Assembly: GCF_024970185.1 (NCBI RefSeq)
Contig: NZ_CP103965.1
Coordinates: 3,902,001-3,966,000 of the forward strand
Length of the DNA: 64,000 bases
Direction of reading: 5' to 3'
Source: Pseudomonas sp. N3-W
GTDB taxonomy: Bacteria; Pseudomonadota; Gammaproteobacteria; Pseudomonadales; Pseudomonadaceae
Below, piece by piece: positions 25,570 through 32,966 of the stretch. The notes below the pieces were generated by a model. It saw only the letters and a list, made by a program, of their open reading frames with translations, did not search any database and had not been told where the DNA came from. A program made the position numbers and the translations under genes. The number at the start of each line of letters is the position of its first letter. Position 1 is the stretch's first letter.

Positions 25570-26637
25570 ATGGCGCTTACTGACCAGTCCACCGGTGTTC
25601 GCAGCGGCGAAGAACTTGATGCCAGCCTGATCGATCCATACCTCAAGGCACACATTGCGGGCCTGAGCGGCCTGCCCACGATCAGCCAGTTTCCGGGCGG
25701 TGCGTCGAACCTGACCTACCTGGTGGAATACCCGGAACAGGAATTCGTCCTGCGGCGCCCGCCGTTCGGGCACAAGGCCAAGTCGGCTCACGACATGGGC
25801 CGCGAGTTTCGTATTCTCAACCAGCTCAAGGACGGCTTTGCGTACTGCCCCAAGGCCTACGTGCACTGCACCGATGAGTCGGTGATCGGTGCCGAGTTCT
25901 ATGTCATGGAGCGGGTCAAGGGCATCATCCTGCGCTCCGAACTGCCACCGGAACTGGGCCTGGATGCCACCCGGACCGAGGCGCTGTGCAAGAGCTTCAT
26001 CGACCGTTTCGTCGAGCTGCACCAGGTCGACTACAAGGCCTGTGGCCTGGCCGATCTGGGCAAGCCCGAAGGCTATGTGGCGCGGCAGATCAAAGGCTGG
26101 AGCGATCGCTACGAGAAGGCCCTGACCCCGGACGCGCCGCAGTGGGAAGCGGTCAAGGCGTGGCTCAACGACAAGATGCCCGCCGACCACCCGACCTCCA
26201 GCATCGTCCACAACGATTACCGCTTCGACAACGTGATCCTCGACCCGAACAACCCGATGCACATCATCGGCGTGCTCGACTGGGAACTGACCACCCTGGG
26301 CGATCCGCTGATGGACCTGGGCAACACCCTCGCCTACTGGATCGAGGCCGGCGACCCGGCGCCGGTGCAACTGATGCGCCGCCAGCCGAGCCATGCGCCG
26401 GGCATGCTGACCCGTCGCGAATTCGTCGACTACTACGCTGAACGCGCCGGGCTCCAGATCGACAATTTCGACTTCTACTACGCGTACGGCCTGTTCCGTC
26501 TGGCGGGCATCGTGCAGCAGATCTACTACCGCTTCTTCCATGGCCAGACCCAGGACAAACGCTTCGCGCAGTTCATTCACATGAACAAACTGCTGGAGCA
26601 CATGAGCCTGCAAGTCATCCAGAAATCCAGCCTCTGA
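25570..26637 (+). CDS. Aminoglycoside phosphotransferase-fold protein (ACAD10/11-like)
   Basis: 355 aa of the APH kinase-like fold. The catalytic loop reads HNDYRFDN (His214-Asn221) and the metal-binding motif follows as LDWELTTLGDP. The N-terminal FPGGASNLTYLVEY and FVLRRPP form the ATP-binding strands. Homologues are fused to or encoded beside acyl-CoA dehydrogenases and take part in the breakdown of 4-hydroxy fatty acids in animals; bacterial ones are found with SDR genes, as here. An SDR gene follows after 36 bases, so the two probably form an operon for an acyl-CoA or hydroxy-acid step. Antibiotic resistance is unlikely given this subfamily. Confidence 0.87.
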   Translation: MALTDQSTGVRSGEELDASLIDPYLKAHIAGLSGLPTISQFPGGASNLTYLVEYPEQEFVLRRPPFGHKAKSAHDMGREFRILNQLKDGFAYCPKAYVHCTDESVIGAEFYVMERVKGIILRSELPPELGLDATRTEALCKSFIDRFVELHQVDYKACGLADLGKPEGYVARQIKGWSDRYEKALTPDAPQWEAVKAWLNDKMPADHPTSSIVHNDYRFDNVILDPNNPMHIIGVLDWELTTLGDPLMDLGNTLAYWIEAGDPAPVQLMRRQPSHAPGMLTRREFVDYYAERAGLQIDNFDFYYAYGLFRLAGIVQQIYYRFFHGQTQDKRFAQFIHMNKLLEHMSLQVIQKSSL

Positions 26638-26673
26638 TCGCAGCGCTGATCGGCTCCATCACAAGGAAAAACC

Positions 26674-27441
26674 ATGTCCAAGACTCAGTTGTTCGACCTC
26701 GACGGCAAGATCGCTTTCGTCTCCGGCGCCAGCCGTGGCATCGGTGAGGCCATCGCCAAACTGCTGGCCCAGCAAGGCGCGCATGTGATCGTCTCCAGCC
26801 GCAAACTCGAAGGCTGCCAACACGTCGCCGACGCGATCATTGCCGCCGGCGGCAAAGCCACTGCGGTGGCCTGCCACATTGGCGAGATGGAGCAGATCAC
26901 CCAGGTGTTCGCCGACATTCGCGAACAGTTCGGGCGCCTGGACATTCTGGTCAACAACGCCGCGACCAACCCGCAATTCTGCAACGTGCTGGACACCGAC
27001 CTCGGCGCCTTCCAGAAAACCGTCGACGTCAACATCCGCGGCTATTTCTTCATGTCGGTGGAAGCCGGCAAGCTGATGCGCGACAACGGTGGCGGCAGCA
27101 TCATCAACGTGGCGTCGATCAACGGTATTTCGCCGGGGATTTTCCAGGGCATCTACTCGGTGACCAAGGCGGCGGTGATCAACATGACCAAGGTCTTCGC
27201 CAAGGAGTGCGCGCAGTTCGGCATTCGCTGCAATGCGTTGCTGCCGGGTTTGACCGACACCAAGTTTGCTTCGGCGCTGGTGAAGAACGATGCGATCCTG
27301 AAGACGGCGTTGGCGCAGATTCCACTCAAGCGCGTGGCCGATCCGAGTGAGATGGCGGGGGCGGTGCTGTACCTGGCGAGCGATGCGTCGAGTTATACGA
27401 CTGGGGTTTCTCTCAACGTGGATGGCGGCTTCCTGTCCTGA
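26674..27441 (+). CDS. Short-chain dehydrogenase/reductase
   Basis: 255 aa classical SDR. The cofactor motif is SGASRGIG near residue 14, then NNAAT; the catalytic YSVTK pair is near residue 160 and the chain ends DGGFLS. The strand after the glycine motif ends SSRKLEG, which suggests NADP(H) preference. AAGGA precedes the ATG. It follows the phosphotransferase and probably shares its transcript. Substrate unknown; a hydroxyacyl compound is a fair guess from the neighbour. Confidence 0.9.
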   Translation: MSKTQLFDLDGKIAFVSGASRGIGEAIAKLLAQQGAHVIVSSRKLEGCQHVADAIIAAGGKATAVACHIGEMEQITQVFADIREQFGRLDILVNNAATNPQFCNVLDTDLGAFQKTVDVNIRGYFFMSVEAGKLMRDNGGGSIINVASINGISPGIFQGIYSVTKAAVINMTKVFAKECAQFGIRCNALLPGLTDTKFASALVKNDAILKTALAQIPLKRVADPSEMAGAVLYLASDASSYTTGVSLNVDGGFLS

Positions 27442-27519
27442 TCAACACTGTCGATCAGTGAGGTGCAATCTCGCTCCCACACTTGTTTCCGCGTCGTGTG
27501 CGAGATTTGCGCCTGCAAA

Positions 27520-27560
27520 GAATATTTATTCCACCATTTGCAATTAGAGAATTTATATTC
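27520..27560. promoter_or_regulatory. Two GAAT-N4-ATTC sites in an A+T-rich promoter region
   Basis: AGAATATTTATTCCA (27519-27533) and AGAATTTATATTCCA (27548-27562) are near copies, each holding a perfect GAAT-N4-ATTC palindrome, with centres 29 bases apart. They lie 45-85 bases before the oxidoreductase ATG in a stretch that is strikingly A+T-rich for this genome. Confidence 0.45.
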
Positions 27561-27605
27561 CATAAATAGCCCTCCTGAAAATAAAAATCCAAAAGGATCC
27601 CGGCT

Positions 27606-28721
27606 ATGCGCGAACTCGGTATCGGACTCATCGGCACAGGCTTCATGGGCCGTGCCCACGCCCTGGCGTTTGGTAATGTCAGCGCGGTCTTCGAACTGCC
27701 CCTGACCCTCAAGCTCGCCGCCCTGGCTGACGCCGACCCACAGCGCGCCCGGCGTTGCGCCGATGCCTGGGGTTTTGAAACCGCCCACAGTGACTGGCAG
27801 CAGTTGATCGACGATCCCAAGGTCAATCTGATCGCCATCACCACCCCCAATCACCTGCACTACCCCATGGCCATGGCCGCCCTCGCCGCTGGCAAACCGG
27901 TGTATTGCGAGAAGCCGCTGGCGGTGAACCTTGAACAGGCCAACGCCATGCGCCTGGCCGCCAAAGCGGCCGGTGTGGTGACGCGGGTGGGTTACAACTA
28001 TCAACACAACCCGATCATCGGCCTGGCCCGTGACCTGATTACCAACGGTGAACTGGGCGAGATCATCAGCTTTCAGGGCGAGTTCAGCGAGGACTTCATG
28101 GCCGATGCCGCCTCACCCTGGTCGTGGCGTTGCGACGCCGGGCATGCCGGTGGAGCACTGGCAGATCTGGGCAGTCATCTGCTGGCCATGGCCCGTTATC
28201 TGGTGGGCGATGTCGAGGCGGTGTGTGCCGACACCCAGACCGTGCACAGTCAGCGCCCCGCCACTGCCGGCAGCCAGGAACAGCGGCGCATTGTGGTGGA
28301 TGATCAAGTCCACGCCCTGCTGCGATTCAGCAACGGCGCGCGCGGCACGTTCAGCAGCAGTTGGCTGAAACACGGCTACAAGAACCACCTGAGCTTCGAG
28401 ATCAGCGGCACCCAAGGCACGCTGCACTTCGATCAGGAGCGCTTGAATGAGCTGCAGCTGTTCCGCGTCGGGCAGGACGGCTTTCAGCGCCTGCTGGCCG
28501 GTCCGAACCTGCCGGGTTACGCGGCGTTCAGTCCGGCGCCGGGGCACCAACTGGGTTACAACGAACTCAAGACCCTTGAAGTGCATGACCTGATACAGGC
28601 ACTGGTCGGGGCCAGCCACGGCGGCACCGACTTCGAACAGGCGTGGCAGGTTGAACGGCTGGCCACGGCCATTCGCCTGGCCGCCAGCGAATCGCGCTGG
28701 GTCAGGGTCGAGGACGTCTGA
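27606..28721 (+). CDS. Gfo/Idh/MocA-family oxidoreductase
   Basis: 371 aa; ATG about ten bases after AAGGA. An N-terminal Rossmann domain starts GLIGTGFMGRAHA and contains the lysine motif YCEKPLAV near residue 102; the C-terminal domain is the usual beta-sheet fold with DLGSHLLAMAR (a likely catalytic His). Such enzymes oxidise sugars, inositols or related polyols with NAD(P). No transporter or kinase adjoins, so the substrate cannot be inferred. The paired palindromes upstream suggest specific control. It converges on the small lipoprotein gene. Confidence 0.9.
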   Translation: MRELGIGLIGTGFMGRAHALAFGNVSAVFELPLTLKLAALADADPQRARRCADAWGFETAHSDWQQLIDDPKVNLIAITTPNHLHYPMAMAALAAGKPVYCEKPLAVNLEQANAMRLAAKAAGVVTRVGYNYQHNPIIGLARDLITNGELGEIISFQGEFSEDFMADAASPWSWRCDAGHAGGALADLGSHLLAMARYLVGDVEAVCADTQTVHSQRPATAGSQEQRRIVVDDQVHALLRFSNGARGTFSSSWLKHGYKNHLSFEISGTQGTLHFDQERLNELQLFRVGQDGFQRLLAGPNLPGYAAFSPAPGHQLGYNELKTLEVHDLIQALVGASHGGTDFEQAWQVERLATAIRLAASESRWVRVEDV

Positions 28722-28747
28722 GATTCAGCCGTCCACACAGGCCGGTG

Positions 28748-28972
28748 TTACTGAGTGACGCAGTGAGTCGTGGTGGTGACTCGCGTCACCTGCCCGTCTG
28801 CGCGCATGTCGCCCATCACGTCGGTTTTATCCATGGTCTGGCAGGTACGGACCGGTGGTGGAGGTGCAGCAGGTGGCGGTGGGGGCGGCGGTGGACTGGC
28901 GCAGGCACTGAGCATCGCCAGGCAGAAAGCCAGTGACACTGGCGATAAAGCACGTTTCCCAAGACTGTTCAT
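28748..28972 (-). CDS. Small proline-rich lipoprotein
   Basis: 74 aa. The N terminus is a signal peptide (SPVSLAFCLAMLSAC) with lipobox LSAC, so Cys24 would be lipidated. A run of prolines and alanines follows. The last 31 residues match the end of the next lipoprotein: both start CQT, have DV.GD four residues on, G..TR in the middle and end C V . Q (13 identical positions by eye). The start is chosen because it gives a proper signal peptide; the longer frame runs into a REP sequence. Function unknown. Confidence 0.7.
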   Translation of the reverse strand: MNSLGKRALSPVSLAFCLAMLSACASPPPPPPPPAAPPPPVRTCQTMDKTDVMGDMRADGQVTRVTTTTHCVTQ

Positions 28973-29140
28973 AGGCTGATCCGCGATAAGTGATCGACAC
29001 ATTTCCGCGACCCGAAAACAACCCCGCGCACTCGCGAACCGGCCACAGAAAAACAAACCCTCGCATTGCTTATAGCTCAGCTGTCGGGTGATGCCAGTCA
29101 AAGGCCGTATGGCCGGGGGTTTGGGGCTGGACTTCAGATC

Positions 29141-29227
29141 GCCATCGCGGGCAAGCCCGCTCCCACAGGGAACGGTGTTGTTAGCCAACCCACGATCACT
29201 GTGGGAGCGGGCTTGCCCGCGATGGCG
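29141..29227. repeat. REP pair
   Basis: Two inverted REP units of the GGGCAAGCCCGCTCCCACA type, about 35 bases apart, in the 291-base gap between the two lipoprotein genes. Apart from this pair the gap holds only the promoter region of the downstream lipoprotein gene. Confidence 0.85.
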
Positions 29228-29263
29228 TCATGAAATCCAGCATTTCAATCAACTGATTCCCAC

Positions 29264-29623
29264 TCACTGCCCCACACACACCGTCCGACTATTGGTCCTG
29301 GTCGTCTCCCCTCCCGCCGCCGCATCCCCCTGCACATCCACACTTTCCGTCGTCTGGCAGTCCTGCATCGCCGGGTCGGCGGTCTTGGCGTCCCATTTGC
29401 GGTTCTGCTCGGCCTGCCAGTCGGCGGCCGCTTTCTTGCGCTGGGTGTCGGCCTTCATCATGCAATTGGCGAAGGCGTCAGTGCCTTGGGTATAGCCATA
29501 GTTGCCACAGGTCTGACGGTCTGCCGCGGCCTGTTCCTCAGGCGTGGTGCAACCGACGAGCATGGACGCGGCACAAACTCCCAGCAGCACAGGTGCCAGG
29601 TAAAAGCGAAAAGGAATGGGCAT
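29264..29623 (-). CDS. Small lipoprotein with C-terminal Cys motif
   Basis: 119 aa from the ATG before PIPFRFYLAPVLLG; an upstream ATG 30 bases earlier is possible. The signal peptide ends in lipobox LVGC. The mature part has TCGNYGYTQGTDAFANCMMKA, a pattern seen in small Pseudomonas lipoproteins, then a charged helix and a C-terminal segment shared with the neighbouring lipoprotein. The four or more Cys suggest disulfides in the periplasm. Function unknown. Confidence 0.75.
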   Translation of the reverse strand: MPIPFRFYLAPVLLGVCAASMLVGCTTPEEQAAADRQTCGNYGYTQGTDAFANCMMKADTQRKKAAADWQAEQNRKWDAKTADPAMQDCQTTESVDVQGDAAAGGETTRTNSRTVCVGQ

Positions 29624-29772
29624 TGGGTAACCTGCAATCGACCAAAAACGCATGGTGATACGCCGATGAAACACTCTCGCTGCCGGAGAGCCGCCGTATC
29701 AAAGGTCCATCGATTGTTTATAGCTTAACCGCAAGAGACGGGATGACTGCTCGTCGCCTCCATCCCGTGCGC

Positions 29773-30021
29773 TCAAGACGTCTCGGGGCGGTGCAGGGAA
29801 TTGCTTTCCAGCTCATAACGCAGCTCTTCAATCAACGCCCTCACCGCATCAGGCGTGCGCAGGCTGGCGATGCTCAAGCCACTGACCACCAGGTCCACCT
29901 GCCCGGTTTCGCGGTGATAGAGCTTCACGGTCAGCGAACTGTCACCGGTCAGGCTGCACTCGCAGGCCAGGGGCGAAAAGCTGTGTTCCAACTGCACGCG
30001 CAACTGCGCCAGATAGATCAT
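29773..30021 (-). CDS. DUF1652 family protein
   Basis: 82 aa from the ATG before IYLAQLRVQLEHSF. It matches the small DUF1652 family typical of Pseudomonas: FSPLACECSL, SLTVKLYHRETGQVDLVV, then ALIEELRYELES. Soluble, no signal peptide. It begins five bases after the CsbD-like gene stop, so the two form a small operon, perhaps stress-related. The function of the family is not established. Confidence 0.82.
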   Translation of the reverse strand: MIYLAQLRVQLEHSFSPLACECSLTGDSSLTVKLYHRETGQVDLVVSGLSIASLRTPDAVRALIEELRYELESNSLHRPETS

Positions 30022-30026
30022 CGCAC

Positions 30027-30284
30027 TCAACCCTGACGACGGTGCAATAACAGCCCGGCCACCAGACCCAGGCCCGCGACAATGGCCAGCGTGGTCAAGG
30101 GACGATCCTTGACGAAGCCGGCAGCGTCATCCAGCGCTTCACCATAATGCTGCTGCAATCGCCCGGCAGCCTGACGGGCGTTGCCTTCCAGTTGCATGTG
30201 TTGATCACCGGTGAGTTCGCCCAGCATGTTCTGAGCCTTGCCGGCCACTTCTTCAACTGCACCTTTGACGTGTTCGCGACTCAT
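30027..30284 (-). CDS. CsbD-like stress protein with C-terminal membrane helix
   Basis: 85 aa; AAAGGA precedes the ATG. The first 45 residues are CsbD-like (HVKGAVEEVAGKAQNMLGEL, then QLEGNARQAAG), a family of small general-stress proteins. The C-terminal 27 residues read FVKDRPLTTLAIVAGLGLVAGLLLH with a glycine-zipper membrane helix as in DUF883 proteins. The result looks like a CsbD part joined to a DUF883-type tail that would tether it to the inner membrane. Confidence 0.85.
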   Translation of the reverse strand: MSREHVKGAVEEVAGKAQNMLGELTGDQHMQLEGNARQAAGRLQQHYGEALDDAAGFVKDRPLTTLAIVAGLGLVAGLLLHRRQG

Positions 30285-30419
30285 GAGGCTGTTCCTTTAG
30301 CTGATTCGACAGGGACGCGCTGCACATCCGCAGACTGGCAGCGCACCCTTGCAGACTAAGATCCGAACCCCTCGCGCAACACATGAATTTGCACTGACCG
30401 GATTAGTGCATTTGCACCC

Positions 30420-31916
30420 TCAGCGCTGCCCCTTGGTGCGCCATTCGCCGGAGAACAATCCGCGCTCCCGCGCCCAGACAATCGCCTCACTGCGACTGTG
30501 TACGTCGAGCTTGGAATAGACCGTCGCCACGTGGTTGCGCACGGTGTTGGGTGCCAGTTTCAGGCGCGCGGCGATTTCCTTGTCGGCCAGGCCTTCGCAG
30601 ATCAGGCTCAGCACATCGCGTTCCCGGGCCGTGAGGTCGGTGAACGACACACTGGGCAGTTGCGGCGAATTGACGTTTTTCACGTTGGCGAGTTTTTCGA
30701 TCAGGGTGCGGCTGAACCAGGAGGCGTCTTTCATCACCTCTTCGATGGCGGCCACCAGCTCCAGCTCCGTGCGTTTGCGCTCGGTGATGTCCATCAACAC
30801 CAACAGATAACAAGGGCCGTTCTGGATGTTCACGGTGTCTGCCGAGACGGCGCAGTCAATTTGCTCGCTGCCTTTCTTGCGCACGCCAACATCGACCCGG
30901 TCCACCCGGCCCGCCTTCTCCAGCGCGGCAAACAATCGGCTGCGCGCGCCGGCGTCGCTGATGAAATCGATCTGCGCGACGGTCTTGCCGATGACTTCTT
31001 CGCTGGGGTACGCCAGGGTGTCGAGAAAGGCCTGATTGACGTCGAGTACCGTCTGGTCTTCGGCAGCGCACACCAGGATCGGCACCGGCGTCAGGCGAAA
31101 CGCCTTGGCAAAGCGCTCCTCGCTCTGGCGCAGGGCGACTTCGGCCTTGTGTCGCGGTTCCATGTCGACGAAGGAGAACAGCATGCAGTCCTCTTCGTTG
31201 AACTCCAGTGGCTGGCCGGCGACGATCACCTGCTTGCTGCCGCCGCCGGGCAGTTTCAGCTCGGCCTGCATCTGCGGGATGGTGGCGTGTTCACGCAAGC
31301 GCTCGATGGCCAGGTCCTTCTTCTCGGCGCCTTCGAGAATATCCAGCTCGTAGGTCGAAGCGCCGATCACCTGGTCGCGGGCGTAGCCGGTCATTTCCAG
31401 AAATCCGGCATTGACCTTGATATAGCGCAAATCGCTGAGACGGCAGATCACCGCCGGTGCCGGGTTGGCATTGAAGGTCTTTTCGAAGCGCTCTTCGGCG
31501 CTGGCCCACTCGGTGACGTCGTTCATGATCAGCACCAGCGATTCGGGTTCGCCAGCGCGATCAGTCAGGACCATGCTGCGTACGCTATGGACCCACAGGC
31601 GCTGTTCGTCGTCAGTAGGGGTCACTTCCACCAACACGTCGCTGAAGGCCTCGCCACGGGCAACGCGCTTGATCGGGTAATTGTCAGTCGGCACCGGGTG
31701 ATTGTTGCGGTAGCGCAGGGCGAAACGCGTGGCGTATTCCCTGGCATTGGCACCCAGTTCGGCGAGGTGACTGACACCGTGCATGCTCAGCGCGGCGTCG
31801 TTGGCCCAGATCAGGGTCTGATCGAGTTCCAGCACAATCACCCCGTCGGACAAACCGGCGATGATCTGTTGTAGCTGACGGCGATTGGTTTCGGTGGTCA
31901 GGACGTCCTGGCTCAT
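30420..31916 (-). CDS. PAS-domain LuxR-type transcriptional regulator
   Basis: 498 aa; the ATG before SQDVLTTETN has GGAG at the right distance. Three PAS sensor units follow in order (DGVIVLELDQTLIWANDAA near 20; PAPAVICRLSDLRYIKVNAG near 150; TPVPILVCAAEDQTVLDVN near 275), with PAC-type ends such as MLFSFVDME. The C-terminal LuxR helix-turn-helix reads LTARERDVLSLICEGLADKE. There is no kinase domain and no receiver, so it is a one-component sensor-regulator. The ligand (haem, flavin or small molecule) is not apparent. It is transcribed alone, towards the csbD gene. Confidence 0.88.
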   Translation of the reverse strand: MSQDVLTTETNRRQLQQIIAGLSDGVIVLELDQTLIWANDAALSMHGVSHLAELGANAREYATRFALRYRNNHPVPTDNYPIKRVARGEAFSDVLVEVTPTDDEQRLWVHSVRSMVLTDRAGEPESLVLIMNDVTEWASAEERFEKTFNANPAPAVICRLSDLRYIKVNAGFLEMTGYARDQVIGASTYELDILEGAEKKDLAIERLREHATIPQMQAELKLPGGGSKQVIVAGQPLEFNEEDCMLFSFVDMEPRHKAEVALRQSEERFAKAFRLTPVPILVCAAEDQTVLDVNQAFLDTLAYPSEEVIGKTVAQIDFISDAGARSRLFAALEKAGRVDRVDVGVRKKGSEQIDCAVSADTVNIQNGPCYLLVLMDITERKRTELELVAAIEEVMKDASWFSRTLIEKLANVKNVNSPQLPSVSFTDLTARERDVLSLICEGLADKEIAARLKLAPNTVRNHVATVYSKLDVHSRSEAIVWARERGLFSGEWRTKGQR

Positions 31917-32026
31917 TGGGTCTCCACAAATACGACGGCGCCTGAACACGGCACGCTGTGAAGATTACGACCGCAAGGCTCAGCAATCGTGCAACCGGAG
32001 CACCTTGGCCTCTATTGTTCACACAA

Positions 32027-32061
32027 CCCCTGTGGGAGCTGGCTTGCCTGCTCCACAGGGG
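32027..32061. repeat. Single degenerate REP unit
   Basis: CCCCTGTGGGAGC ... GCTCCACAGGGG forms one hairpin just beyond the end of the LysR gene, on the promoter side of the PAS-LuxR gene. Confidence 0.65.
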
Positions 32062-32066
32062 CCGTG

Positions 32067-32960
32067 TTAACCCAGGCCATCCTGCACGACCAGCTCGCGC
32101 AGCGTATCGAGAAACAACTTCAGCACCGGCGAGGCATCGTCAGCGCGATACGTGGCGTAAAGCGGCACCTGCGGCAGCGCCGGGGTCAGGCGACGGAACA
32201 CCACGCCCGGCGGCGCCATCTGTTCTATCGAGGCTGGCAGCAGCGCCACGCCAAAACCGGCACGTACCAGGCTGAGCAAGGTCTGCACCTCAATCACCTG
32301 CTGGCGAATCTGCGGGACGAACCCGGCCTTGATGCAACACTGATAGAGGAAATCGGCAAAGCGCGATTGCTTGAGTTCCAGCGCCACAAACGGTTCCTGC
32401 GCCAGGTCCGCCGGGGCCAGAGGCTCGCGTTTCGCCAGTGGGTGATCCGCCGGCATCACCACCCGGATCGGCTCGTGGATCAGCAGTTCATTGCGCAACT
32501 GCGGGTCATCGCAGCCGACCCGAAACACGCAGGCGTCGATGCGCTTCTCTTTCAGCGCCTGGATCTGCGCCGCCGGGGTCATCTCGTGCAGTCGCCAGTT
32601 GACCTGCGGATAGCGCTCGCGAAACAGGTGCAAGGCCCGTGGCAGCACGCCGACCATCACCGAACTGATCATGCCGATTTCCAGCTCACCCAACTGGCCG
32701 CGACCGGTCTGACGGGTCAGGTCCAGCGCCCGGTTCAACTGCTCGAACACCAGCGGTGCCTGCTCCTTGAGCATCTGCCCCGCCGCCGTCAGTTCCACTC
32801 GATGATGACTGCGCTCGAACAACGGCGTGCCCAGTTCCTCTTCCAGCAGGCGAATCTGCTGGCTCAGCGGTGGTTGGCAAATGTGCAGGCGCGTGGCGGC
32901 GCGACCAAAGTGCAGCTCTTCGGCAAGCGCCATGAAGTAACGCAGCAATCGCAGGTCCAT
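32067..32960 (-). CDS. LysR-family transcriptional regulator
   Basis: 297 aa. The N-terminal winged helix reads LRLLRYFMALAEELHFGRAA, then LHICQPPLSQQIRLLEEELG, as in the BenM/CatM-like LysR group for aromatic compounds. A substrate-binding domain follows. It starts six bases after the molybdenum hydroxylase large-subunit gene, so it belongs to the same transcript and probably controls it. Having a LysR gene at the end of the operon rather than divergent is less usual. Confidence 0.9.
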   Translation of the reverse strand: MDLRLLRYFMALAEELHFGRAATRLHICQPPLSQQIRLLEEELGTPLFERSHHRVELTAAGQMLKEQAPLVFEQLNRALDLTRQTGRGQLGELEIGMISSVMVGVLPRALHLFRERYPQVNWRLHEMTPAAQIQALKEKRIDACVFRVGCDDPQLRNELLIHEPIRVVMPADHPLAKREPLAPADLAQEPFVALELKQSRFADFLYQCCIKAGFVPQIRQQVIEVQTLLSLVRAGFGVALLPASIEQMAPPGVVFRRLTPALPQVPLYATYRADDASPVLKLFLDTLRELVVQDGLG

Positions 32961-32966
32961 GGCGGC

